Positions 47,201 through 59,290 are shown, counted from the first letter of the stretch. The stretch: DNA of 64,000 nt from Panax quinquefolius (GCA_020205615.1 CM035166.1:79322679-79386678), one strand, 5' to 3'. Numbers and translations are program-made. Notes: generated from the sequence alone by a model not told the origin.

Positions 47201-49140
47201 TTTCTCAATTTTAATTTAATCAGTTATTTAATTACCAACTAAAAGAATTTAATTTTCCAAACAAAACAAGGAATAAAAGAGGGAAACAAAAATCATTTAC
47301 CTTTTTCAATTTAAATACAATTGTATACAATAAAATTAATTAATATTTAATTTAAAAAAAATATGGGTTATTACACCGCATATACAGGTTATTCCAATAG
47401 AATAATAAAGAATGGAATAACAAAAGTTCTCTTCATGGATAAGAAAGAAATAATACTCCCTACCTTAGAAGAAACTGGATATAGAAGTAGTGAAGTAGCA
47501 GAATACTTTTCTTCTTTCTCTCTATAATAATTGCTCTATAGCTTTAGTGAATTGGTGAGAAATAAAGGAAGAATGAGCTTCTATTTATAGGAAAATATAG
47601 TTTCGATAAATGCACATTTTGGGGCTCGAAAAATTACAGTAAAATACCTCTAACTTTTCTTTCATTTTTAATTTAGTCATGCAAGTATTATCAAACTTGC
47701 ACCACCTCCCCTAATAGTAAATAATGTGAATCAATAGTAAATCATGTGACTCAATAGTTCTAATCATGTGATAAAAGCAATTACAGTATAGTACCTCCAT
47801 CTATACCTCCATTTTTAACTTAGTCATGCAAGTATTATCAATCTTGCACCACCACCCCTAATAGTATAAGAATGTGAATCAATAGTACCCCGTGAATAAT
47901 AACTCGTGAATAGTAACTCGTGAATAGTAACTTGTGAATAGTAACTCGTGAATAGTACTCCGACACGAAAAGTGCTCCGAATACCCGAGTGAACAATATA
48001 ACCTCCAGACATCAATTATCATCGAAATAAATGTCAATTTCCACTAACACTAATAATCCCAATACAATGGAACAATCAATTTCATCTTTAATCAACACAA
48101 CTTATTCATCATTAATATTATAACTCACCATATTTAATAACCAGGTCGTTCCCAAGAAAGAGGGGCTTTCAGATAAGGATTTCTCCTTATTGGGCGCCTA
48201 ATTGATTAGGTGACCAAACCTCTCCTCGATGTAACTTCAGACATTGTCGATATTGCAAATAATAATATGAATAACTTTGTCGTCTCAATTATTGATTTAA
48301 TAATAATAAATATTATGCAGATGATACTTTGACAATAATTGAATCAATAATATGAGAGATATGATGCAGTAATTACTGTAGCAATAATTGAGTATAACTG
48401 AGTGACTTCTCACGTAAGCATCAATAATCAATACCGTGTGTTACTATGCAACCACGCGTATTAATATACTTTTAACACCGGGTGTTTCAACAGTTAACGG
48501 TAAAACTTCCGCCGTTATTTTCATAAAGTATTTTTGTCGTTTTCTCATTCCGACAATAATTCCGTTGTGGGGTTCACCAATGATTGTACCGTCGTACGGA
48601 TATTCCTCGACAAAAAAAGAATATTCCCCGACCAATCGAATATTATATAACAACTTGCGTACTTTGCAAAATTTATAAATATTAGCCACAACTATAACAT
48701 TATATCAAATCCACACCATAATATTTAAAAAATTTATTTCGAGAAAATTAAATCTTTATTCATAAAATCTAGGGTCTCACAAAAACTCTTTAAAAATTAA
48801 AGACTTTATATATTTAAGCCTTGTTTGGGTTAAATCAATTTAAAACTACTTTAATTATTTAATAAATAATTTAGTTTATAATTCATAATCACAAATTATT
48901 TATTTGGATTTCCATATCAAACATTAATCAAATAAATTAATCAACCATACTATATTTTAAATAAATATTTCACTTAAACATTATAATTTCATTATAATTT
49001 TATTTAATAATTTAACATACCACTTTAAATTATTAATCAACAATATAACACCTCATGTCATATTACAACTCTCTAAATTATAAATTGATTTAATTTAGAA
49101 TAGTATCTAATATATTTAATTCATAAATATTTACTAATAA

Positions 49141-51537
49141 TGTGACGCCCCCAAAATTAGGTATACGTCACCCATCTTGGGTCGCCACTTACATGGTACA
49201 TAAATTCAAATACAACTTACTAACCTAAAGCGTAGGTATGCAATCGACATAAAGCGTAATTTGAATACAAATATTGTCTACTAGATATTATACAAACTCA
49301 AAAGGAGTCCTCATTACAACTATTATCACACTATTTCACGAGAATAGTGAGGACTACTAATGCTATCCTCCGGACCATTACTTACGTTCCCAGGCTCGTC
49401 CCGGCTATGTTCTCATTTCAAGAAGAACGGTGAAAGAAAGGTGAGCTCAACTAGCCCGAGAAGAAATATTATGACTAAGATAATGCGAGAATAAATTATC
49501 ATTAGCCTTGACACGATGTTAAGCGATAAAATACAATAGACAACCGGTTTAAGCTGCGGTGAATTAGCAATCCATTAAAAGAGTCAAGTAGAGAATAAAG
49601 TCTACTATCTTTTAGGTTTTAAAAGGTTTTCATCAATTTTTATCGCCGAGACAAATTTTAATAAATAAACCACCACATCTAATCATCCCCTGTACCACGC
49701 GTCAAGGATTTTCATCAAATTATCAATGGTCATGACTATACCGAATCACCCTCGGTCATAATCATACCAAAAACTATCCATCAACTTTGCATTACGAGTG
49801 CCACCGAGGACTTTTGTCACATCATTTATATCAAGTCGTGATTAGGCCAAGAATGATCCTCGGTCATAATCATACTAAGTTCATCTATGCACGTAAGCAA
49901 AGATAACATAATATAACATGAGGATGATGACAATGACATAATAATTCAATAAAACAAGTTCAAGAATTATTTAATCCATGAATTATTAACGTCTAAATTG
50001 TCAACATGATCTTTGTTTAGTAGAGTAAAATTCAAGAATGATCGGAAGAATATTTCTATGAAAAAAGATCTTTGGATGAAACAAAGATCAAGGATATTCT
50101 ACTAATTTCATGGAGTATAGAAGTCAAAGTTTTAACCAACCTGGGTATAATAAAGAATGGAATAACAAAAGAAATCACCATACATGCGGTGCCGCGATGA
50201 GGCGAGTTATTCAGCAGAATAATAATAACGGAACCGGTCGGTGAAATTCACACGCAAGCGGGATGTTCCAACAGAATAATAAAGATGGAACCGGATCCAG
50301 GTGTAAAACACACGGATAGGATATTCCAATGAGAATGATAAAGCGGAACCAGTAGGTGTAAAACACATGCAGACGAGGATGTTCCAGCGGAATAATAAAA
50401 AGCGGAACCGAGTCCGGTGTAAAACACATGCATGAGGATGTTCCAATGAGAATAATAGAAGAATGTCACCAAGTATAGGGTAAACCCAGCGTATCTGAGG
50501 TTATTCCAAGCAGAATAATAAGCAATGGAATAACATAAGGATTTCACCAAGTATAGGGTATGCCAGCGTATCTGAGTTATGTATAGGGTATGCCACTTTT
50601 ACGAGTTATTCAATGAGAATAATAATGAATGGAATAATGAAGTTCTCTTCAAGAAGAAAGAATAACACCCTTACCGTAAAAAAAGGCTGAATATAGAAGT
50701 AGTGAAGTAGCGAGAATACTCTTCTTCTTTCTATAATTTTCTCTCTATAGCTTCTCTCTATAATTTCTCTCTATAGAGTTTCAATGAATTAAGTAAGAAA
50801 ATAATGAAGGAATGAGCTTATTTATAGGAAAATGGAATGCATAGTAACTAATCCATGAACGGTCCAGATTGATTTACTTTAATCTGACGGTCCATATTTA
50901 AAGAAAAATCTTTTAAATAAAATATAATATATTCTATTTATATAAAAACATTTTACTATGCAATACTATGCAAAACACTATGCAACACTATGCATAATAA
51001 AATATAATATATTCTATTTATAGAATAACTTTAATAAAGTATTCTATTTTATATAAAAGATGTTTACATTTTATTACGTTAATAATACTGAATAAAACAA
51101 AACGTCATTATCGTTATAATAATTCATATTATTAATCGACAATAATGGAATCAAACCGAGTAACTTCTCACATAAGCATCGATAATCAATACCGTGTGCT
51201 ACTATGCAACCACACGTATTGTTGTACTTTTACTACCGAGTAGTTCAACAGTAACCACGGTAAAACTTTCGCCGTTATTTCAATAAAATATTTTTGTCGT
51301 TTTTCTCACTCGACAATGAATTACATTGTGGGGTCCACCAATGATTGGTAGTTATCTTAATATTCCCCTCTAAACCGAATATTCCCCGAACCAATCGAAT
51401 ATAATATAACCACTTGCATACTTTGCAAAATTTATAAATACTACCCACAACTATAATATTATCTTAAATTCACACCATAATATAAAAAAAATTTCAACAA
51501 AATTTAAATCTTTATTGATAAAATCTGGGGTCTCACA
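49141..51537 (-). repeat. 3' LTR of family F copy 6
   Basis: 2397 bp, TGTGACGCCCCC to GGGGTCTCACA on the plus strand. It is very similar to 54906-57304, but with many 1-4 nt insertion/deletion differences. Confidence 0.92.
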
Positions 51538-51538
51538 A

Positions 51539-51552
51539 TCTCCCCTCCTTAT
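51539..51552 (-). other. Polypurine tract of family F copy 6
   Basis: On the minus strand ccataaggaggggaga lies immediately before the 3' LTR. Confidence 0.7.
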
Positions 51553-51599
51553 GGAATTTTAGCCTCGAAATTAGGGTGCGATACTGATATGATAAAGAG

Positions 51600-52460
51600 G
51601 TGAGGATACCTTGAATACCTTTATCGTTGAAAATATTAAATTCATTTTTGCAATCCTACCAAAGATATTCATTAACAATTCATCTTTGCACTACTAAAGC
51701 AAAGATATACAATTTGTAAAACCAATAATCTTTGAGACGCAGCCTTAATAATAGTATCACGACCACAAATTATCCATGCACCAATTTGGCCAAGGATATT
51801 CGTGTTTTCAATTACGGTCATGATTATACCGAATAATCCTTGAGTCATAATCATACCAAGTCTATCAATGCACTACTACCAAAGATGACTTTTACCACAT
51901 CCATGAATTAATATTTCATTCTTTGAGACTCATTTCAATAATTAATCTATATCATCGAATCATCCCTCGCACTACGTGCCAAGGATATTCATTAGTATCA
52001 CGACCACAAATTATCCATGCACTACTACCAAAGATAATTGTGTATTCATTAATATCACGACCACAAATTATCCAAGCACTACTACCAAAGATAATTATGT
52101 ATTCATTAGTATCACGACCACAAATTATCCATGCACTACTACCAAAGATAATTGTGTATTCATTAGTATCACGACCACAAATTATCCATGCACTACTACC
52201 AAAGATAATTGTGTATTCATTAGTATCACGACCACAAATTATCCATGCACTACTACCAAAGATAATTGTGTATTCATTAGTATCACGACCACAAATTATC
52301 CATGCACTACTACCAAAGATAATTGTGTTTTCAATTACTGGTTATGATTATACCCGAACAATCCTCGGTCATAATCATACCAAGTCCATCTATGCACTTT
52401 CTGAGCCACGAGATGACTTTCAACATAATATAAGCGTGAGGATAATGATATAAAGAATCA
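51600..52460 (-). repeat. LTR-like segment inside family F copy 6
   Basis: Sequence such as 'ggtcataatcataccaagtc' and 'gcactacgtgccaaggatatt' repeats part of the LTR (compare 43670-43900). This is a partial LTR duplication inside the internal region, and it holds the 57-bp array. Confidence 0.7.
52000..52332. repeat. 57-bp tandem array, about six units
   Basis: The unit contains atgcactactaccaaagata and attcattagtatcacgacca. The last four units are almost identical and the first two slightly changed. 57 is a multiple of 3, so two plus-strand frames stay open across the array (176 and 123 codons). The repeated peptide has no family I recognise, and I do not call it a gene. Confidence 0.9.
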
Positions 52461-52469
52461 ATCAAATGA

Positions 52470-53900
52470 GATAAAGGATAAATATTAAACATTTATAATA
52501 TAATTTATCCAGATTCAAGAATATCCCCATGTTTTCAATCACTTAATAATCTCATAATCTAATATCATTAATATTATAACAATATTTTAATCATTTCTTA
52601 AATTTATAAACAATTTATCTTAATTGTTTACGCTTTACCATATAATGCATTTAATCATTCAAAATGTCATACTCATAAGATATCATCACCAATTATCAAA
52701 TCTCTCAAAAAAAAATATGCATATACTCTATATAAGATTCTCTAGCCATAAAATTCTATTTTCAATTTTGTTACTTCACATAACATATTTAACTCATATG
52801 TTAAGTAACTAAACTATTTTCATGAAAAATACCAAATTAGTCCCAAAAATATTTCTTTTCTGGGATTTAGCATAATATAGTCCCATGATGAAAATATATT
52901 TTTCTCGGAATTTTTAAAATTCATTTACTATTTTTCAAAAATTAATTTCTAATTAATTTCTTAAGAAATTAGCTACCTCAAGTTTAACTCCAAAAATTCC
53001 CAAATCTTGGCAGGACCTTACACATGTTAACGTGAGCTTCTAGTTTAAATTTCATGGTCATCGGAGTTATAGAACTCCGGTTATAGCGTTTTAAATCGGA
53101 AAAACCTAAATATTGAAATAGTCATAACTTGCTCATTTTAAGTCAGAATGAGCTCATTTTTGGACAGGAGGTACTTTATACCATATACTTTCATGTCCCA
53201 AAAACCCAGAATTTTTCTCATAATTTAAGTGGCCGAAACAGTCCCTTAAAGTTTCTGGGCAGTAGCATTTTCGAAATTTACAGCTTTGGCCTCCTTTGCT
53301 AAAATCAGTCCACACAAAAATCTACAACACCTTTTCCAGTAATTCCACTTGGATTAGTTAGGTAACTCATAGATCTAACTCTAGGACTTGACCACATTCA
53401 AAAATTCAAAATATAATAAGAGATATAGTCAATTGAATTTCGTGTTACGTTTTTCACCAAAATCTGATTTTCAACTCTTTGTGATTTCTAAGAAACTTTC
53501 ATGTTTTCACATACTAACCAACATAACTCATCATAAAACTTACTAATACTTCATATACCCATGATTTTCATTATTCCAATGCTTTTATTATGACTTTCAT
53601 CATAAACCACGTAAGCTTATTCATTTTAGTTGAAGAAATATTTGAGGGTTTAAGAAATGGGTTTTTGTACTGGGGTCAATACAAAATTCGATTTCACGCT
53701 CTAGGGTAGGCTAGGAAATCTTCAAGAATACGTCAAGAAATTTATTAATGATAGAAATATCATTCAAAACTGCTACTCTTATCCAAGACTTGGATAGTAC
53801 GTTACATTGATACCAACTGTGACTTCTATCCCTTAACCTAGATAGCACCTCACAATGATACCTATAAACTTGCCATCTTCATTCACGATGTCGCCTACAG
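52470..53900. other. Non-coding internal region of family F copy 6
   Basis: AT-rich. The part from about 52980 to 53420 (cataacttgctcattttaag) resembles gypsy LTR sequence from another family. I see no coding frame and no clear element boundary. Confidence 0.4.
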
Positions 53901-53959
53901 AAAGTCCGGCTTCGGTGCATTCCACACAAGGAAGTCAACAACGAAAGGATCGGGGCTCT

Positions 53960-54325
53960 TTACTTATGGCTTGATATCACAGTGATTAACTTTAGGATTT
54001 GGTTACTTTGAATTCGTATAACAGGTTGGTTAGGAATATGAAAGCTAACAACCTTACAAAAAGAATAATGAGTAGTTAATCAATCGTTTTCAAAAATTAC
54101 CTCAAAGGCAAGTATTTTCAAAGAGATAAGATCGACAGGTAACGTGAAAGTGTTTATTTGAATTAAACAAGATTTAAAAATAGTAGCGAAAGAATTGAAG
54201 GCTCCTACTAACGAAGTTTCAACCAATAAGTCAAAGTTTAACTTCTTCGGAGTCAAATTCAAACGTTGAACACAACTAGGTGAAATAAAAGAGTGGGTAG
54301 AACTTGTATTGAATAAAGTATAGAC
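53960..54325 (-). pseudogene. Protease remnant of family F, active site lost
   Basis: On the minus strand the frame reads VYTLFNTSSTHSFISPSCVQ, then LTPKKLNFDLLVETSL, then LPVDLISLKILAFEVIFEND, a stop, LTTHYSF and SFHIPNQPVIRIQ. This is the layout of a Ty3/gypsy protease (LFDxGAxxSFIS ... FDVILGMDWL). The active-site Asp is Asn, and the next residues are Ser-Ser instead of Gly-Ala. FEVIFEND plus stop stands where FDVILGMDWL belongs. Changes at the active site fit G-to-A decay on the coding strand. After IRIQSNQ the similarity ends, marking the deletion of RT onward. Confidence 0.75.
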
Positions 54326-54342
54326 TTCGCATTAATTTATAA

Positions 54343-54730
54343 TTAACTTACCCGTGCTAACCCGTTCGGTTTACTCGCTTTTTGAGAAGTCATGAAAAAT
54401 GTACTTCCTAAAACCAACGACTTTGTTTTGTCCATATCCACCTTTGGTGCCACCGTCCCAGCTAGACTTGACTTTGGTGCACAACAAAATTGAGCTAAAT
54501 GACCTTCTCTTCTTACAATTTCCACTTCTATTATCTTTGCCATGATTACCACCGAAGTGGTTACCATTCTTAGCATGATAATTTTCCCCACGATGGTTAT
54601 CATTGTTCTGATAGCCGTTGCCACCAGTATGATTATTATCGTGTTGTTGGTCGTTACCTTTTGTTTGAGCTGAATCAACACTCTCATGTGCTTCATTGCT
54701 TATCTCAGCATTTTCAGATATCATTCTCAA
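54343..54730 (-). pseudogene. Gag C-terminal region of family F with degenerate zinc knuckle
   Basis: The frame at 54730 starts MRMISENAEISNEAHESVDS and becomes very rich in Asn, Gly and His (NNHTGGNGYQNNDNHRGE). A frameshift occurs near 54520; in the new frame the text reads REGHLAQFC, the second half of a CCHC zinc knuckle, followed by DMDKTKSLVLGSTF. The first half of the knuckle is damaged. The normal N-terminal gag core is missing, so the region between the primer site and here has been deleted or replaced. Confidence 0.65.
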
Positions 54731-54892
54731 ACACTGTCACAAAACAAGGGTTAATTAACATATCACATATTATCCCTATATACTCGTGACCAATTAAATA
54801 CCAAATAAATTTAGGTAGGTCATACTAGCGAAGGAATTCCCGTCTCTCCCTCCTAGTTCTTATCTCACATCTCAACCAGGATCATATCCTAA

Positions 54893-54903
54893 GCTCGATA
54901 CCA
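54893..54903 (-). other. Primer binding site, initiator tRNA-Met type (family F copy 6)
   Basis: On the minus strand TGGTATCGAGC lies 2 nt inside the 5' LTR, matching TGGTATCAGAGC with a one-base deletion or change. Confidence 0.75.
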
Positions 54904-54905
54904 AT

Positions 54906-57304
54906 TGTGGCGCCCCCAAAATTAGGTATACATCACCCATCTTGGGTCGCCACTTACATGGTACATAAATTCAAATACAACTTACTAACCTAAGCGTATG
55001 CGTGTACAATACGACATAAAGCGTGAATTTGAATACAAATATTGTCTACTAGATATTATACAAACTCAAAAGGAGTCCTCATTACAACTATTATCACACT
55101 ATTTCACGAGAATAGTGAGGACTACTAATGCTATCCTCGGACCATTACTTACGTTCCCGACTCGCTGACTATGTTCTCATTTCTGAGAGAAACGGTGAAA
55201 GAAAAAGGGTGAGCTCAACTAGCCCGAGAAGAAATATTATGACTAAGATAATGCGAGAATAAATTATCATTAGCCTTCAATGATGTTAAACCGATAAAAT
55301 ACAATTGACAACCGGTTTAAGCTGCGTGAATTAGCAATCCATTAAAAGAGTCAAGTAGAGAATAAAGTCTACTATCTTTTAGGTTTTAAAAAGGTTTTCA
55401 TCAATTTTTATTTGAGACTCGAATTTTAATAAATAAACCACCACATCTAATCATCCACGTACCACGGTCAAGGATTTTCATCAAATTATCAATGGTCATG
55501 ACTATACCGAATCACCCCCGGTCATAATCATACCAAAAACTATCCATCATGCATTATTACGTGCCGGCGAGGACTTTTGTCACATCATTTATATCAAGTC
55601 ATGATTATACCGAATGATCCTCGGTCATAATCATACTAAGTTCATCTATGCACGTAAGCCAAAGATAACATAATATAACATGAGGGATGATGACAATGAC
55701 ATAATAATTCAATAAAACAAGTTCAAGAATTATTTAATCCATGAATTATTAACGTCCAAATTGTCAACATGATCTTTGTTTCATAGAGTAAAATTCAAGA
55801 ATGATCGGAAGAATATTTCTATGAAAAGATATCTTTGGATGAAACGCAAATATCAAGGATATTCTACTAATTTCATGGAGTATAGAAGTCAAAGTTTTAA
55901 CCAATTTGGGTATAATAAAGAATGGAATAACAAAAGAAATCACCATACATGCGGTGCTTTGATGAAGCGAGTTATTCCAAGAATAATAATAACGGAACTG
56001 TGTCGGTGAAATTCACTGCAAGCGGGATGTTCCAATGAGAATAATAAAGATGGAACCGGATCCGGTGTAAAACACACAGATAGGATATTCCAACAGAATG
56101 ATAAAAAGGCGGAACCGGTCAAGGTGTAAAACACATGATGGGATGTTCCAAAGAATAATAAAAGCGGAACCAGTCAGGTGTAAAACACATGATGGATGTT
56201 CAATGAGAATAATAGAAGAATGTCACCAAGTATAGGTAAATCAGCAGATACTGAGTTATTCCAAGAATAATAAGCAATGGAATAACATAAGGATTTCACC
56301 AAGTATAGGGTATCTGGCGATCTGAGGTTATGTATAGGGTATGCCACTTTTACGGAGTTATTCCAATGAATAATAATGAATGGAATAATGTAAGTTCTCT
56401 TCAAGAAGAAAGAATAACACCCCTTACCTAGTAAAAAAGAATGAATATAGAAGTAGTGAAGTAGCGAGAATACTCTTCTTCTTTCTATAATTTTCTCTAT
56501 AGCTTCTCTCTATAATTTCTCTCTATAGAGTTTCAATGAATTCGTAAGAAAATAATGAAGGAATGAGCTTCTATTTATAGGAAAATGGAATGCATAGTAA
56601 CTAATCCATGAGCGGTCAGATTGATTTACTTTTAATCGACGGTCCATATTTAAAGAAAAATCTTTTAAATAAAATATAATATATTCTATTTATATAAAAA
56701 CATTTTACTATGCAAACACTATGCAATACTATGCAAAACACTATGCAACACTATGCATAATAAAATATAATATATTCTATTTATAGAATAACTTTAATAA
56801 AGTATTCTATTTTATATAAAAGATGTTTCATTTTATTACGTTAATAATACGAATAAAACAAAAGCGTCATTATCGCTATAATAATTCATATATTATTAAT
56901 CGACAATAATGGAATCAAACCGAGTAACTTCTCACATAAGCATCGATAATCAATACTGGTAATGCTGCTATGCAACCACTGCGTATTGTTGTACTTTTAC
57001 TACCGAAAGTAGTTCAACAAGAACCACGGTAAAACTTCCGCCGTTATTTCAATAAAATATTTTTGTCGTTTTCTCACTCAAACAATAATTACATTGTGGG
57101 GTCCACCATTGATTGGTAGTTATGCGAATATTCCCGCTAAACCGAATATTCCCGACCAATCGAATATAATATAACCACTTGCATACTTTTGCAAAATTTA
57201 TAAATACTACCCACAACTATAATATTATCTTAAATTCACACCATAATATTAAAAATTATTTCAACAAAATTTAAATCTTTATTGATAAAATCTGGGGTCT
57301 CACA
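54906..57304 (-). repeat. 5' LTR of family F copy 6
   Basis: 2399 bp, TGTGGCGCCCCC to GGGGTCTCACA on the plus strand. Its minus-strand TATA box is at 56571-56580, followed by the AGAGA-rich leader at about 56460-56535. Confidence 0.92.
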
Positions 57305-57428
57305 AATAATAACTACATCAATAAAATATTTATTTTATCAATTTCAACAATAAACACATCAAATAAATATTTATATAATTCAATAAATATTTAATATTAT
57401 AATTTGAAATTCGGATTGTTATAATGTC

Positions 57429-57745
57429 TCTCACTTAGGCTGGTGCCAATTCACAGGTTACGTTATTTTTGTTTTGTGGATTTTTTAACTGTTATATCTA
57501 CATGTTCTTTGAGTGCATACTTAGATTAAGTTATCTTAGTCTATTTAGTGTACTTAGAGACAATGAGGAGGTGCTGTCGAAATTTTTTTAAAATAGGAGA
57601 AACATGCTCAATGTGTTGGCACTAATGAGGAGACGCATTCAAGAACGGGATAGAAGCCTAACCCCTATAGAGTGGAAATACTAGGAAAATATAATTCATG
57701 CATGGAACACATATAAATGAATATCCTTGTTCTGAATGTGTCTTT
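57429..57745. other. Unassigned sequence between element E and Athila copy 2
   Basis: About 317 bp. It is the continuation of whatever lay right of the E insertion point. A 20-codon frame (ATGAGGAGACGC... at 57624) is too short to call. I recognise nothing else. Confidence 0.4.
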
Positions 57746-59275
57746 TGTTGGTCAAATTCCAATTACGCACAACATACAAGTATACGTGGTCAACAAGTAA
57801 TATAATGATAATAAAAGAATAGTTCCCATAGAGAATAGTAAGAAATTAATTCTAACAACTACCAGTTTTATATTAACCCAATTTTATTAAACTATCCAAA
57901 TCAATAATTATAAATAAAGAAAACTATGGAACTAAAAATACCAATTAAACAACACAACTTAAAAACCGTAATTTCAAGCAAATAATGGAGAATTAGGCTT
58001 ACAACTTTACTTTAAGTCTCACTCCAATTATCACACATTATTCTAGTTTAATTCACTATCTCAGTTTATTAATCAAGAACACTTATGTAGAATTAGTCAT
58101 TTCTCAATGCACTAACACCATATTAACTTAAGTCCATAAATTAGATATAATTAAGTCAAACACCCTAATTAACTAATTCACTATATCTCTATGTGAATTA
58201 AAATTAAAAAGAATTTAAATTCCAAGTTCATTACCTGATTACATGAAATGCTAGGTATATCTCTATCCTAACATAAATCAAGATTCTATGATAACACAGA
58301 ATTCAAGAACACATGCTATTGTGATAAGTCTAGATTTATATATCATCTCTCGAATCCATACAAATTCATATAAAATTGGTGATCAAGCAATTCATAAATT
58401 AAATACGAATCACAATAGAAAAACTGAATTGATAGTTTATTAAACATAAATCAAGGCATGATAATTATCATTCAACATTAAAGATCCATTGCAAACCTAA
58501 AAAGTAATTTAGTTCATAATTAATGAATTAAATACTGAATAAAGTAAAGAAATCATCATCCCAATTACAAGAACTGAAATTAAAAAGAAGAATAGTAATA
58601 CACCACCCTTCTTAGCCTTCAATTTTGTAATCTTCGTGAAATCACCTCCTTCCTTTGTCCCTCCAAGATCTTCTTCTAAGTTATGGCTCTCTAAGTGCAA
58701 TTGAATTGTTATATAGGTTCAGCACACTCTAATTGAAATAAATTAATTCCCTTCAGCTGAACCAAATCCAATTCCAATCCATCTCAAAGTCATCCCATAA
58801 TATTTCTAATAAAAATCAAACTCATAATTGTACCCAACAAGATTTTAAGAAAAGAATCCCAATTACCATGAAATATTGCCACACTCCTATCTTGACCCTA
58901 TTACATAAAGAAGTCATAACTCTCAACAAAACTTAATTTCATGCAAAATAAACCAGCTCATCTTATGTCCCGTCCGACCGGCGCTCCCCGCGTCGGGTCC
59001 TTTGTTAATGCAGCACGACCCTCCCTAGTGTAGCAGTAGGTTCTCTTCATGCAGCGCACCCCGCATCATCTCCTATGTATTCACGGCGCGCCCCGCGCCG
59101 GTATAGCAGAATGTCCAAAATCTCCAATTTCTTCATATTTTAACTCTTAACCATCATCTACCTATTCTCCTGCACACATAACAAAAATCCATCGAAAGCA
59201 ACATGAAAAATCTCAAAAACTAACAACATATCAAGCTAAATAAGGTTAACTCGTAGGTTAAAAACCTACTCATCA
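57746..59275 (-). repeat. 3' LTR of Athila copy 2
   Basis: 1530 bp, plus strand TGTTGGTCAAATTCC to AAAACCTACTCATCA. It is collinear with 8911-10302. GC-rich motifs lie at 58979-58995, 59044-59056 and 59091-59104 (gcgcgccccgcgcc). Confidence 0.9.
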
Positions 59276-59279
59276 AATT

Positions 59280-59290
59280 CCCCCAAACTT
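59280..59290 (-). other. Polypurine tract of Athila copy 2
   Basis: On the minus strand aagtttggggg lies four bases before the 3' LTR. Two identical copies lie further inside, at 60413-60423 and 61681-61691. Confidence 0.85.

Larger units (their letters stand above)
44509..47375 (-). mobile_element. Internally deleted chromovirus 'element D': 3' LTR plus end of pol
   Basis: On the plus strand it starts TGTAACACCCTC and ends GGGTTATTACA. The flanking 5-mers CCGCG (44504-44508) and CCGCA (47376-47380) differ by one base; the other family F copies have CCCGCA there, so the left copy has mutated. On the minus strand, a short piece of 5' LTR-like sequence leads directly into the last ~50 codons of pol, then a complete 3' LTR (44509-47039). 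gag through most of integrase is deleted. Confidence 0.8.
43108..48781 (-). mobile_element. Solo LTR, family F copy 5, interrupted by a chromovirus remnant
   Basis: On the plus strand it starts TGTGACGCCCCC and ends AGGGTCTCACA, with duplication AAAAC (43103-43107 and 48782-48786). Removing the nested insert (44509-47375) leaves about 2.8 kb. The piece at 47600-47995 includes repeated 'gtgaatagtaact' units, also present in copy 1 (5725-5800). Confidence 0.9.
49141..57304 (-). mobile_element. Family F retrotransposon with both LTRs, pol deleted (copy 6)
   Basis: The 3' LTR is 49141-51537 and the 5' LTR is 54906-57304, with duplication AATAA (49136-49140 and 57305-57309). A primer site, a gag-like zinc-knuckle region, a protease remnant and a purine tract are present. 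RT, RNase H and integrase are absent, so the 3.4-kb internal region cannot drive transposition. It shows that family F is Ty3/gypsy and supplies the identity of all the solo LTRs. Confidence 0.9.
29141..57423 (-). mobile_element. Tekay/Del-type chromovirus 'element E' with nested insertions in its 5' LTR
   Basis: The 3' LTR is 29141-32137 and the 5' LTR is 37892-57423, interrupted three times. The flanking duplication is ATGTC (29136-29140 and 57424-57428). Removing the insertions and their duplications leaves about 2984 bp for the 5' LTR, close to 2997 bp for the 3' LTR. The internal region (about 5.75 kb) has a tRNA-iMet-type primer site, an unusual leader ORF, gag, protease, RT, RNase H, integrase and a chromodomain remnant. 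Many stops make it inactive. Confidence 0.92.
37892..57423 (-). repeat. 5' LTR of element E, interrupted by three family F insertions
   Basis: LTR pieces are 37892-40195, 42896-43107, 48787-49140 and 57310-57423, collinear with the 3' LTR. Insertion points are marked by duplications GTATT, AAAAC and AATAA. Ends are TGTGACACCCCC on the left and GGATTGTTATA (mutated TTACA) on the right. Confidence 0.9.

Noticed and set aside
52000..52332. CRISPR-like array
   Set aside because: Whole 57-bp units are repeated without distinct spacers, and the context is a plant retrotransposon.
51923..52453. 176-codon frame with a 19-residue repeat (SRPQIIHALLPKIIVYSLV)
   Set aside because: It is a by-product of a 57-bp tandem array inside a retrotransposon; a second frame is open over the same stretch and there is no start context or family.
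53805..53825. Second LTR start and primer site (gataccaactgtgac) inside family F copy 6
   Set aside because: Looks like a primer site plus TGTGAC, but no matching LTR follows and the similar gatacc at 53855 suggests chance.
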